NCBI GenBank assembly: GCA_027592025.1
Contig: JAQCIQ010000001.1
Span: 124,001 to 188,000 of the forward strand
Origin: Bacteroidota bacterium
Lineage (GTDB): Bacteria; Bacteroidota; Bacteroidia; Flavobacteriales; Flavobacteriaceae
DNA: 64,000 bases
Direction of reading: 5' to 3'
Both the position numbers and the translations under genes were made by a program. The stretch's first letter is position 1; every line of letters starts with the position of its first letter. Shown here piece after piece: positions 8,767-17,228 of the stretch. The notes under the pieces were generated by a model, which saw only the letters and a program-made list of their open reading frames with translations, made no database searches and was not told where the DNA came from.

Positions 8767-8991
8767 ATGAAATCTAATGACAAAAGTTCTTGGGCCGTCG
8801 GTGGCGGTCTATTATGTGGCCTAGGAGTTGGCCTATTCTATGTCAAAGTCAACATTTTTATTTTTGTGGGCTGTATGTTCTTGGGCCTGTTTTTCGCAGC
8901 GCTCTTATCTCGATCATGCCGGTGTTGCTGCAAAGATGCTCAATGTTGCTCCTGTTGCAAAGATGGCCAATGCAATTGTAAAAAATCATAG
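8767..8991 (+). CDS. Small membrane protein with Cys-rich duplicated tail
   Basis: A 74-residue protein I do not recognise. Residues about 9-48 are hydrophobic and could form one or two membrane spans. The last 24 residues contain ten cysteines in a duplicated unit, CCKDAQC then CCKDGQC, ending CNCKKS. This looks like a short metal- or redox-active tail. Two further cysteines (17 and 36) lie in the membrane part. The ATG at 8767 is preferred over an upstream frame opening at 8734, because it gives a compact hydrophobic start. The stop codon directly abuts the next ATG (8992), so the two genes are probably co-translated. Confidence 0.6.
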   Translation: MKSNDKSSWAVGGGLLCGLGVGLFYVKVNIFIFVGCMFLGLFFAALLSRSCRCCCKDAQCCSCCKDGQCNCKKS

Positions 8992-9471
8992 ATGACTGAT
9001 TTTGCTCAAACCCTAATCTACGTTCACGCGGGATTTGGGGGTCTTGCCTTGCTCGCTGGCGCGGTTTCCTTGATTGCAACTAAAGGATCCAAAGGTCACA
9101 AAAAATCTGGCTTGGTGTTTTATTACAGCATGTTAACTTCTGCCTGTATGGCTTTAGTTATTTCTTTCCTCCCTCAGCACGAAAGCGCCTTTTTGTTTTC
9201 AATAGGGCTCTTCAGTTCTTATTTTATTTTAATGGGATATCGGGCAAGAAATTTCAAACAAAAATCATATGACACGAAAATAGAGCGATTAATGGCCTTG
9301 ACTATGATGGTAGTCTGCGTGGCCATGATTGGCTATCCCATTGTTGTCCTTTCTGAGATAAATACCATTCTTTTGGTATTTGGCCTCTTTTGTCTGTTTA
9401 TCAGTTTCCGCGACTACTATTTATTTAAACAAGCCGATAGGCTGAGAAAAAGATGGCTAAAATGCACTTAG
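8992..9471 (+). CDS. DUF2306-like membrane protein, apparently truncated by a frameshift
   Basis: A 159-residue protein with about five hydrophobic spans. The opening HAGFGGLALLAGAVSLI followed by KGSKGHKKSGLVFYYSM resembles the DUF2306-type membrane family (a helix, then a GxxHRxxG-like loop). It ends abruptly at LRKRWLKCT and a TAG at 9469. The missing C-terminal part seems to continue in the -1 frame (9462-9629, separate entry): one extra A in the AAAA run at 9459-9462 would join RKRWLK to MHLGNMIGEY. The gene directly follows the Cys-rich mini-protein. Function is unknown; the family link is by recollection of its pattern and is moderate. Confidence 0.65.
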   Translation: MTDFAQTLIYVHAGFGGLALLAGAVSLIATKGSKGHKKSGLVFYYSMLTSACMALVISFLPQHESAFLFSIGLFSSYFILMGYRARNFKQKSYDTKIERLMALTMMVVCVAMIGYPIVVLSEINTILLVFGLFCLFISFRDYYLFKQADRLRKRWLKCT

Positions 9472-9629
9472 GCAATATGATTGGGGAGTACATTTCGGCC
9501 TCAACTGCTTTTGTGGTGGTCAACAATATTTTCCCTGGTATTTCTGGCTGGTTTATTCCTGGTATTTTTGGGGGCCTTTACATCATGTATTGGATGAACA
9601 AACTCAACAAAAAAGTTCAAAAAAACTAA
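9462..9629 (+). pseudogene. Out-of-frame C-terminal part of the DUF2306-like protein
   Basis: This frame reads MHLGNMIGEYISASTAFVVV and then a hydrophobic span ending YWMNKLNKKVQKN and a TAA at 9627. It looks like the last membrane helix and charged tail expected for the upstream protein, shifted by one base. It could instead be a separate 58-residue product from an ATG at 9454. Joining the two frames gives a protein of about 212 residues, a more usual length for the family. Confidence 0.5.
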
Positions 9630-9633
9630 AATA

Positions 9634-9660
9634 AAAAGAGCCGCATGTCGCGGCTCTTTT
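9634..9660. terminator. Bidirectional terminator between the DUF2306-like gene and dnaK
   Basis: Perfect 11-bp inverted repeat, AAAAGAGCCGC and GCGGCTCTTTT, around a 5-base loop. A-runs on one side and T-runs on the other allow intrinsic termination in both directions between two convergent genes. Confidence 0.88.
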
Positions 9661-9678
9661 ACTTAGATACTTAAAGGC

Positions 9679-11577
9679 TTATTTGACCTCTTCGAAGTCT
9701 ACGTCTTCAACGTTGTCTCCTTCGTTGTTCGACTGCTGATCGCCTTGAGGCTCCCCTCCACCCGCTTGAGATTCTTGTTGGGCTTTGTACATTTCCTCAC
9801 TGGCTGCGGTCCAAGCCTTGTTGAGCGCTTCTAATGCCGGATCAACCACTTCAACTTCTTTGGTTTCATAGGCCTTTTTCAAGGCGTCCAAAGCGTCTTC
9901 AATGGGCTTCTTCTTGTCTTCTGGAAGTTTATCGCCAAATTCCTTGAGTTGCTTTTCAGTTTGGAAAATCATGGCATCGGCACTGTTGAGTTTTTCAACT
10001 TTTTCCTTGATCAATTTGTCCGATTCAGCGTTGGCTTCAGCTTCATGTTTCATCCTTTTAATTTCTTCTTCGGTCAAGCCTGAAGATGCTTCAATTCGGA
10101 TGTTTTGAGATTTGCCCGTAGCCTTATCTCCCGCTTTCACATTAATGATACCGTTGGCATCAATATCGAATGTTACTTCGATTTGAGGCGTACCTCTTGG
10201 CGCTGGTGGAATACCATCGAGGTGGAATCTTCCGATGGTCTTGTTGTCAGCCGCCATAGGGCGTTCTCCTTGCAGTACGTGAATTTCAACGGAGGGTTGG
10301 TTGTCAGCTGCGGTAGAAAATACTTGCGACTTGTTGGTTGGTATGGTTGTGTTAGCTTCTATCAACTTGGTCATAACGCCACCCATAGTCTCTATTCCTA
10401 AGGACAATGGTGTAATGTCAAGCAGCAAGACATCCTTGACGTCGCCCGAAAGAACTCCACCTTGAATGGCTGCTCCAACAGCGACAACCTCGTCTGGATT
10501 AACACCCTTACTCGGTTTTTTGCCGAAGAATTTTTCAACCGCTTCTTGAACGGCAGGAATACGTGTTGATCCACCTACTAAAATGATCTCATCAATGTCT
10601 CCTGTCGACAAACCAGCGCTTTTAAGTGCCGTTTTGCAAGGTTCAATGGTGCGTTTGATGAGACTGTCAATCAATTGCTCAAATTTGGCTCTGGTCAATG
10701 AACGTACCAAGTGCTTTGGTCCACTAGCTGTGGCGGTAACGTAAGGCAAGTTAATTTCCGTCTGATTGGAAGACGATAACTCAATTTTAGCCTTTTCCGC
10801 AGCTTCTTTTAAACGTTGAAGCGCCATCGGATCCTTTCTAAGATCGATGTCCTCATCGGCTTTGAACTCGTCGGCCAACCAGTTGATCACCGCATCGTCC
10901 ACATCGTCGCCACCCAAATGCGTGTCTCCGTCTGTAGAAAGTACTTCAAAAACACCATCTCCCAATTCAAGAATGGACACGTCATGGGTACCACCTCCAA
11001 AATCGAAGACTACAATTTTTTGATCCACTCCTTTTTTGTCCAGACCATAGGCCAAAGCTGCTGCTGTTGGTTCGTTGATGATCCGTCTTACTTTGAGTCC
11101 GGCAATCTCACCGGCTTCTTTGGTGGCTTGACGCTGGGCATCGTTAAAATATGCTGGAACGGTAATTACCGCTTCTGTAACTTCTTGATCTAAAAACTCT
11201 TCAGCCGTTTTTTTCATTTTTTGAAGAACCATGGCTGACAGTTCTTGAGGCGTGTACATGCGGCCATCGATATCTACTCTGGGAGTGTCATTATCACCTT
11301 TTACCACCTTGTAAGGGACGCGAGCCACCTCTTTCGATGATTCCGAAAAGCTGTTGCCCATGAAACGCTTGATCGAAAAAACGGTTTTAGTGGGATTAGT
11401 CACCGCCTGACGCTTTGCCGGGTCCCCTACCTTAATTTCTCCGCCATCGACAAAAGCAATTACAGATGGTGTAGTACGACGCCCTTCGGCATTGGTTATC
11501 ACTACTGGCTCATTGCCCTCCATAACTGAGACACATGAGTTGGTTGTACCTAAATCTATTCCTATAATCTTACCCAT
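9679..11577 (-). CDS. dnaK: Chaperone protein DnaK (Hsp70)
   Basis: ATP-dependent cytosolic Hsp70 chaperone, 632 residues. The N-terminal ATPase signature [14 protein letters not shown], the second signature [13 protein letters not shown] and the third [13 protein letters not shown] are all present. The interdomain linker [12 protein letters not shown] follows near residue 390, then the peptide-binding and lid domains. The C-terminal tail is Gln/Gly-rich and ends EDVDFEEVK, the DnaK tail that docks DnaJ. The gene stands alone: no dnaJ or grpE is adjacent, and a terminator follows. Confidence 0.98.
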   Translation of the reverse strand: MGKIIGIDLGTTNSCVSVMEGNEPVVITNAEGRRTTPSVIAFVDGGEIKVGDPAKRQAVTNPTKTVFSIKRFMGNSFSESSKEVARVPYKVVKGDNDTPRVDIDGRMYTPQELSAMVLQKMKKTAEEFLDQEVTEAVITVPAYFNDAQRQATKEAGEIAGLKVRRIINEPTAAALAYGLDKKGVDQKIVVFDFGGGTHDVSILELGDGVFEVLSTDGDTHLGGDDVDDAVINWLADEFKADEDIDLRKDPMALQRLKEAAEKAKIELSSSNQTEINLPYVTATASGPKHLVRSLTRAKFEQLIDSLIKRTIEPCKTALKSAGLSTGDIDEIILVGGSTRIPAVQEAVEKFFGKKPSKGVNPDEVVAVGAAIQGGVLSGDVKDVLLLDITPLSLGIETMGGVMTKLIEANTTIPTNKSQVFSTAADNQPSVEIHVLQGERPMAADNKTIGRFHLDGIPPAPRGTPQIEVTFDIDANGIINVKAGDKATGKSQNIRIEASSGLTEEEIKRMKHEAEANAESDKLIKEKVEKLNSADAMIFQTEKQLKEFGDKLPEDKKKPIEDALDALKKAYETKEVEVVDPALEALNKAWTAASEEMYKAQQESQAGGGEPQGDQQSNNEGDNVEDVDFEEVK

Positions 11578-11643
11578 AATATGAATTTTTCAATTTGACA
11601 GCCACACTTCAACCATTATGCCAATATAACCCAATAAGATATT

Positions 11644-11681
11644 TGTCATATTTCCATCAATTTTTATGACATAATGACATA
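11644..11681. promoter_or_regulatory. TGACAT repeat cluster in the dnaK-panB divergent intergenic region
   Basis: An exact tandem octamer (ATGACATA twice, 11666-11681) is preceded by an inverted copy, TGTCATA, at 11644-11650. The cluster lies between the divergent starts of dnaK (11577) and panB (11734), where a regulator could affect either gene. There is no CIRCE element (TTAGCACTC-N9-GAGTGCTAA). The binding protein is unknown. Confidence 0.35.
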
Positions 11682-11733
11682 AAGGTTCGCCGTTTTGCCA
11701 TTTTTACTACTTTTACCTACTAACAATTGTTGT

Positions 11734-12552
11734 ATGTCCACTGCACGAAAAGATTATAAACGCATTACCGTCAAGAGCCTTGTCGATATGAAGGCTCGAG
11801 GGGAAAAAATATCCATGCTCACGGCCTATGATTTTACCATGGCGCAAATCGTCGACTCGGCGGGTATTGATGTGATCTTGGTTGGTGATTCGGCCAGTAA
11901 TGTCATGGCTGGTCATGAAACCACGCTTCCTATTACTTTAGACCACATGATCTATCACGCTTCGGCTGTCATCAGAGCGGTCAAGCGCGCTTTAGTGGTT
12001 GTCGATTTGCCATTTGGTACTTACCAAAGTGACGACAAGGAAGCCTTGCGTTCGGCCATTCGCATCATGAAAGAAAGCGGTGCCCATGCCGTTAAGGTCG
12101 AAGGGGGACAAGAAATCAAGTCTTCTATTCGAAGAATAATCAACGCTGGGATACCCGTAATGGGACACTTAGGCCTAACCCCTCAATCCATTTACAAATT
12201 TGGCACCTATACCGTTCGCGCCAAGGAGGAGCAAGAAGCCATACAGCTCAAAGAAGATGCAAAACTTTTGGAGGCTTCTGGATGCTTTGCGATTGTGTTA
12301 GAAAAAATTCCTGCGGCCTTGGCGCAAGAGGTTGCAGAAAGTGTGAGCATTCCTGTCATTGGCATCGGTGCAGGCGGGGGTGTCGACGGTCAGGTGTTGG
12401 TCTTACACGACATGATTGGGATGACACACGAATTTAATCCCCGATTTTTAAGACGTTACATGAATTTGTACGACGACATGATAGAGGCTATTGGTCAATA
12501 CAACCAAGATGTCAAGTCCAGAGATTTTCCCAACGCTGACGAGCAGTATTAG
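11734..12552 (+). CDS. panB: 3-methyl-2-oxobutanoate hydroxymethyltransferase PanB
   Basis: First enzyme of pantothenate/CoA synthesis; transfers a hydroxymethyl group from methylene-THF to 2-oxoisovalerate. From the ATG at 11734 it has 272 residues. Family motifs include [31 protein letters not shown] with metal-binding Asp, [20 protein letters not shown] and [18 protein letters not shown]. The frame is open back to 11695, but those residues are not conserved in PanB. It is 17 bp upstream of the pseudouridine synthase gene. Confidence 0.96.
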   Translation: MSTARKDYKRITVKSLVDMKARGEKISMLTAYDFTMAQIVDSAGIDVILVGDSASNVMAGHETTLPITLDHMIYHASAVIRAVKRALVVVDLPFGTYQSDDKEALRSAIRIMKESGAHAVKVEGGQEIKSSIRRIINAGIPVMGHLGLTPQSIYKFGTYTVRAKEEQEAIQLKEDAKLLEASGCFAIVLEKIPAALAQEVAESVSIPVIGIGAGGGVDGQVLVLHDMIGMTHEFNPRFLRRYMNLYDDMIEAIGQYNQDVKSRDFPNADEQY

Positions 12553-12569
12553 CAGAATCCGTAAATCTC

Positions 12570-13256
12570 ATGTCCACAACCCTTGCTAGTTTAGACATTC
12601 TTTATGAGGACAACCATTTGATTGTGGTGAACAAAAGAGTTGGTGACCTGGTCCAAGGCGATCAAACTGGTGACGCCCCGCTTCCCGATTTGATCAAATC
12701 TTATCTCAAAGAAAAATACAATAAGCCTGGCGAGGTTTACTTAGGCGTGGTTCACAGATTGGATCGCCCCACCAGTGGGGCAGTTATATTTGCCAAAACC
12801 TCCAAAGCCCTTGCACGAATGAATCAACTGTTTGTCGACAAAAAGGTCAATAAAACTTATTGGGCGGCGGTTCAGTCTCAACCCGAAATACCTTCGGGAA
12901 CATTGATTCATTGGCTTGTAAAAAACCCAAAGAACAATAAGTCAGCGGTCTATAACACAACGCATGGTGAAGCCAAACGAGCCGTTCTGCATTACCACAT
13001 CATGCAATCTTTCGACCATTACAGCATTTTGTCGGTCACTCTTGAAACAGGGCGTCACCATCAAATTAGGGCCCAATTGGCCGCTATTGGTTCTCCGATT
13101 AAAGGAGACCTCAAGTACGGCTTTGACCGCAGCAATCCCAACGGAGGCATTCATCTGCACGCCCGTCAATTGGAATTTGTTCACCCCGTCACCAAAATAC
13201 CAATCAGCATAGAAGCTCCGTTGCCCAAAGACCCCATTTGGGATTTATGCCATTGA
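12570..13256 (+). CDS. RluA-family RNA pseudouridine synthase
   Basis: Single-domain RluA-type synthase of 228 residues with no N-terminal S4 domain. The catalytic motif is VHRLDRPTSG with Asp65. The substrate-binding segments KTYWAA, TGRHHQIRAQLAAIG and GDLKYG follow in the expected order. It modifies uridines in rRNA or tRNA; the exact site cannot be assigned from sequence. It lies just downstream of panB and 19 bp upstream of the aldehyde dehydrogenase gene, so the three may share a transcript. Confidence 0.9.
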   Translation: MSTTLASLDILYEDNHLIVVNKRVGDLVQGDQTGDAPLPDLIKSYLKEKYNKPGEVYLGVVHRLDRPTSGAVIFAKTSKALARMNQLFVDKKVNKTYWAAVQSQPEIPSGTLIHWLVKNPKNNKSAVYNTTHGEAKRAVLHYHIMQSFDHYSILSVTLETGRHHQIRAQLAAIGSPIKGDLKYGFDRSNPNGGIHLHARQLEFVHPVTKIPISIEAPLPKDPIWDLCH

Positions 13257-13275
13257 TTTTAGTACCTTCGTTCCC

Positions 13276-14667
13276 ATGACTGATTCAATAAACATTATTC
13301 AAGCAAAACAACGGGACTTTTTCCGCTCGGGACAAAGTAAGACGCTGGCCTTCAGAAAAAGCAGCTTAAAAGCACTTAAAAAGGCCATTCTCGCAAGAGA
13401 AAAGGACATTTACCTTGCCCTAAAACAAGATTTGGGTAAGCCAGAATTCGAATCCTACATTTCTGAGCTTTCAGTTGTATTGGCAGACGTTGATCAGGCC
13501 GTTACCCAAATGAAACGCTGGAGTCGTCCGCAAAGGGTCACAGGAAGCTTGTTGAATTTCCCTTCTAAGGATTTCATTTACAAAGTACCTTACGGCCTCA
13601 CCTTACACATTTCGCCTTGGAATTACCCATTTCAATTGGCCCTTGCCCCTCTTGTTGCAGCAGTTGCTGCGGGCAATTGCGTGGTGCTTAAACCCAGTGA
13701 ACACAGTCCACATACTTCACAGTTGGTATCAGACCTCATTGCCGAAGTCTTCGATCCAAGTCACGTTACTGCTGTTCAAGGCGATGCCCAAACCGCCTCG
13801 GCATTACTCCAATTGCGGTGGGATTATATCTTTTTTACGGGCAGCGTGGCGGTAGGCAAAATAGTCGCCAAGGCCGCAGCAGAATACCTTACGCCAGTTA
13901 CCCTCGAATTGGGAGGCAAGAATCCCTGCATCATTGACCCATCTGCAGCTCTTGGCTTAGCAGCCAAGCGTATCGTCTGGGGCAAATTTTTAAATGCTGG
14001 ACAAACCTGTATTGCACCAGATTATCTGTTGGTGCATGCCTCGATTTACGAACCCCTTGTCGCCTTGTTGCTCCAAGAAATCCTTGCTGCCTTTGGAAAC
14101 GATCCCTTGCAGTCTCCTGACTATGGGCGATTGATACACCGAAAGCATTTGGATCGACAATTGTCACTGCTCAAAGGAGAAGAGGTGATTTGTGGTGGAG
14201 CATACGACTTAGAAACCAACTCGCTAGCACCTACTTTGGTGGCCAAACCAACAATGGACAGCCCCGTGATGAAGGACGAGATTTTTGGACCTATTTTACC
14301 CATTCTCACCTACGATACCTTTGCAGATATTGAAAACTGCGTAGATCAATATGCCAAACCCTTGGGATTCTATGTTTTTTCAAAAAACAAACCCTTTATC
14401 CAAAAACTGATTGACCGATTCGGTTTTGGAGGAGGTAGTGTTAACGATACCATGATGCAATTTGTCAATTCGCGCTTGCCCTTTGGAGGCGTGGGTGAAA
14501 GTGGCATTGGTGCCTATCACGGCCAATTTGGATTTGACACCTTCAGTCACCAAAAAGCGGTATCTCACAGGGCCAATTGGCTGGATGCCCCGTTGCGCTA
14601 TGCGCCCTATAAAAACAAATTGGCTCAGGCCAAATGGGTGGAACGCTTGAGAGCCATTTTTAGCTGA
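13276..14667 (+). CDS. Aldehyde dehydrogenase, class 3-like
   Basis: NAD(P)-dependent aldehyde dehydrogenase of 463 residues. The short length, absence of an N-terminal extension and start with DFFRSG fit the class 3/fatty-aldehyde group. Visible motifs are ISPWNYPFQL (cofactor site), FTGSVAVGK, catalytic base Glu211 in LELGGKNP, and nucleophile Cys245 in AGQTCIAPDY. The C-terminus is soluble, without the membrane anchor of eukaryotic FALDH. The substrate is probably a medium or long aliphatic or aromatic aldehyde; this is a family-level inference. Confidence 0.92.
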   Translation: MTDSINIIQAKQRDFFRSGQSKTLAFRKSSLKALKKAILAREKDIYLALKQDLGKPEFESYISELSVVLADVDQAVTQMKRWSRPQRVTGSLLNFPSKDFIYKVPYGLTLHISPWNYPFQLALAPLVAAVAAGNCVVLKPSEHSPHTSQLVSDLIAEVFDPSHVTAVQGDAQTASALLQLRWDYIFFTGSVAVGKIVAKAAAEYLTPVTLELGGKNPCIIDPSAALGLAAKRIVWGKFLNAGQTCIAPDYLLVHASIYEPLVALLLQEILAAFGNDPLQSPDYGRLIHRKHLDRQLSLLKGEEVICGGAYDLETNSLAPTLVAKPTMDSPVMKDEIFGPILPILTYDTFADIENCVDQYAKPLGFYVFSKNKPFIQKLIDRFGFGGGSVNDTMMQFVNSRLPFGGVGESGIGAYHGQFGFDTFSHQKAVSHRANWLDAPLRYAPYKNKLAQAKWVERLRAIFS

Positions 14668-14677
14668 TTTAAAACGC

Positions 14678-14956
14678 CTACCCCAACCAACCTTCACGAT
14701 CTAGACTGCGGTACTGTATGGCTTCGGCAATATGCCGACTCAAAATTTGAGGCTCTGCTCCCAAGTCCGCTATGGTACGCCCCACTTTTAAAATACGGTC
14801 ATAGGCGCGTGCCGACAGATTGAGTCGTTCCATGGCTGATTTGGGCAATTCCTTGGAGTGGTTGTCCAAAAGGCAAAACTGTCTGATCTGTTTGCTGCTC
14901 ATTTGTGCGTTGTAATAAACCCCCTTTAAAACTTTCAAAACGTTGGTTCTGACCAA
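14678..14956 (-). pseudogene. ComM/YifB Mg-chelatase-like protein, C-terminal remnant
   Basis: The frame encodes only the last about 80 residues of a YifB/ComM-type AAA+ protein: YYNAQMSSKQIRQFC, then MERLNLSARAYDRILKVGRT, then the terminal AEAIQYRSLDRE box. Full-length family members have about 500 residues with an N-terminal Lon-like domain and Walker motifs. None of that is found in the 106 bp before the next gene or in other frames there. This is therefore a decayed or recombined gene stub. ComM supports branch migration in natural transformation elsewhere. Confidence 0.8.
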
Positions 14957-15062
14957 ACTTTGACACCATTCACCACTAAATGCATCATTCTGATTTCAAG
15001 ATCGTTTGTGCGGCACAATATTTGACACAAAAGGAACATCCCAAATCAACTAAACCAATCTT

Positions 15063-16241
15063 ATGAAATCTCTTGTTTTTATAATAGTCAGCAGTTTGTC
15101 TGTTGGGTTGTTTGGTCAAAGCATTCCCGAAATCATCAGCCATGTCAACGAGAATACTTTAGAGACCATGCTCAAAGAACTCACCGGAGAAGTTTCTACT
15201 GTCGTTAATGGAAATTCGGTGACCATTTTGAACCGCGAAAGCAACCAAAATGACTTGGCCAAGGACTTTATCGTGGAAAGATTGTCTAATTTGAATAAAA
15301 TCACTGTTACCACAGATGCTTATAGCACCAATGGAACCAATATTATCGCCACTCAAGCAGGTACATCCAATCCTAATAACGTTGTAGTTATGTGCGCACA
15401 CTACGATTCCGTTGCCAATTATTGTGCAGACGACAACGCCACTGGAACAATTGCTGTTCTCGAGGTTGCCCGAATTTTATCAGCCTATTGTTTTGACTAC
15501 ACCATTCAATACGTGCTCTTTGATGAAGAAGAAGATGGATTGGTAGGTTCCCAACATTTCGTAAATACGTTTGACAGTGCTCACAACCTTATTGGAGCCA
15601 TCAATTTAGACATGATGGGCTACGATAGAGATCAGGCCAATGACGCGCCAATCCACGTTCAGGATTCAGGCAATTCGTATGCCTTAAAAGACAGTGCTGT
15701 CAGTGTTCTCAATACCTACAATGCCGAAATAGAGTTAACACCCAATGTCATCGACCCTGGCATCGAAGCCAGCGACCACTTTTATTTTTGGTTTGGTGGT
15801 CGCACTGCTATCATGATTTCCGATGCGTCCAGTTTTGAGGATTTGACTACTCATTATCACACTGCCGACGATAGAGTTAGCACCTTGGATCTGCCCTATT
15901 ATTACAATATGGTGCGGTTTCTTTTGGCCATAACCGCTTCGACTGCCGAAGTATCGGCTACGCAAGATTGCAGTAACTTGAGTAATCCAACAAACAAAGC
16001 AAATCAAGGCGTTCAAATATTTCCTAATCCTGCTGGAGAGTGCGTAATTATCACACTTCCTAACAAAAGGTCTTCAGAGGCATCAGTAGGATTTTATAAC
16101 ATCCTAGGAGAGTTGATTTATCAACAAGAATTGACAGAGATTAAAACTCAAATTGATTTAGCCCGATTCTATAATGGCGTTTATTTTGTCAAAGTGAAAA
16201 ACGACAAAGAAACCATTACCAAAAAATTGATTGTAGATTAG
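15063..16241 (+). CDS. Secreted M28-family metallopeptidase with T9SS sorting domain
   Basis: A 392-residue zinc aminopeptidase-like protein. A signal peptide ends near FGQS (about residue 19). The M28 zinc-site series is complete: HYDS (His113, Asp115), the bridging Asp in ADDNATG (Asp124), DEEEDG with catalytic Glu156/157, NLDMMGY (Asp183), and EASDHFYFW supplying the last His near 243. Residues about 318-392 form a type A T9SS C-terminal domain (IFPNPAGECV ... NGVYFVKV ... KKLIVD). The product is predicted to cross the outer membrane by type IX secretion and act on extracellular peptides. Confidence 0.93.
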   Translation: MKSLVFIIVSSLSVGLFGQSIPEIISHVNENTLETMLKELTGEVSTVVNGNSVTILNRESNQNDLAKDFIVERLSNLNKITVTTDAYSTNGTNIIATQAGTSNPNNVVVMCAHYDSVANYCADDNATGTIAVLEVARILSAYCFDYTIQYVLFDEEEDGLVGSQHFVNTFDSAHNLIGAINLDMMGYDRDQANDAPIHVQDSGNSYALKDSAVSVLNTYNAEIELTPNVIDPGIEASDHFYFWFGGRTAIMISDASSFEDLTTHYHTADDRVSTLDLPYYYNMVRFLLAITASTAEVSATQDCSNLSNPTNKANQGVQIFPNPAGECVIITLPNKRSSEASVGFYNILGELIYQQELTEIKTQIDLARFYNGVYFVKVKNDKETITKKLIVD

Positions 16242-16252
16242 CACCCCACGTG

Positions 16253-17227
16253 CTATAGATTGGTCTTAAGATGCTCTTTGACAAAAGTCAGAGAGCATTT
16301 TTCGTCGTAGTAAAATGGTTCATTCAGATGAAAGCCCACGTGCCCTCCGTGCTTGGGGTGTTCTACAAAAAAGGATTTTGATCGCTCCGCCAATGCAAGC
16401 GGAGTGCAAGAAGCCGATAAAAAGGAGTCATTTTGTGCGTTGAGCAACAAGGCTGGCACTCGAATGTTTTCAATATATGGCAAACTGCTAGAGGCTTTGT
16501 AATAATGCATGCCACTTTCAAAACCGTGAGCAGGGGCGGTATAGACGTCGTCAAAATCTCTTAACCGATGAATCCGCTGAATGTCGACCTTTTGAATGCG
16601 GTCAGGGAAAAGCGTTCTTTTGTGTTGGAGACGTTCCTTCAGACACCGTTTAAAGTAAATCTCATAGGGTCGATTATACCATTGATGCAGCTCAAGCATG
16701 GATCCGTAGAGATCACAGGGAGCGGATACCGCAATGCCCATTTTGACCTCTTTTGGTCGGTCGCGATCTTCACCTAAATATTTGAGCAATACATTTCCTC
16801 CCAAACTAATACCCCTCAACACGATGTTGTCATAAGAATGATTGGCAAGAATGTGCAGTAGTATTTGATGCAAGTCCTCCGTTTCACCCGAATGGTAAGA
16901 ACGGAAAGCCTTGTTGAATTCTCCACTACAGCCTCTAAAATTCACACCTACAGTGTCTATGTCATTCTGGTTGAAAATCTTGGCTGAACCCAGCATATAA
17001 GGCCGTTTGGTGTCGCCTTCTAAACCGTGCAGTAAAACGACAAGCGTATTTGAAGGTTTGGATGCTTTCATCCAATCAATATCAATAAAATCACCATCAG
17101 GCAGCACCAACCGCTCTCTTTCTTGCTGTACGCCAGATACTTGGCGCACTAAGCCAGAATAGACGGTGGAGAAATAGCCATTCCTAAACAAATGGGGCGC
17201 ACGATAAGGGCTATTAATAAGGGGCAT
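16253..17227 (-). CDS. YheT-family alpha/beta hydrolase
   Basis: Alpha/beta-hydrolase of the YheT (UPF0017/ABHD1-3-like) family, 324 residues. Motifs: LLHGLEGDTKRPY with the oxyanion region, GVNFRGCSGE, the nucleophile Ser141 in RGISLGGNV, LLNAQNDSFL carrying the acid, and HPKHGGHVGF with the catalytic His. The substrate is unknown; an esterase or lipase role is the family expectation. It begins 1 bp after the tilS stop codon, forming a pabB-tilS-yheT run. Confidence 0.9.
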   Translation of the reverse strand: MPLINSPYRAPHLFRNGYFSTVYSGLVRQVSGVQQERERLVLPDGDFIDIDWMKASKPSNTLVVLLHGLEGDTKRPYMLGSAKIFNQNDIDTVGVNFRGCSGEFNKAFRSYHSGETEDLHQILLHILANHSYDNIVLRGISLGGNVLLKYLGEDRDRPKEVKMGIAVSAPCDLYGSMLELHQWYNRPYEIYFKRCLKERLQHKRTLFPDRIQKVDIQRIHRLRDFDDVYTAPAHGFESGMHYYKASSSLPYIENIRVPALLLNAQNDSFLSASCTPLALAERSKSFFVEHPKHGGHVGFHLNEPFYYDEKCSLTFVKEHLKTNL

Positions 17228-17228
17228 A

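Noticed and set aside
9454-9629. Independent 58-residue gene starting at ATG 9454
   Set aside because: The content reads as the missing last helix of the upstream membrane protein, so a frameshift explains it better; not fully excluded.
10816-11193. Long open frame on the plus strand inside dnaK (125 codons)
   Set aside because: It lies antisense to a fully conserved dnaK and its translation has no recognisable domain; an expected shadow of biased codons.
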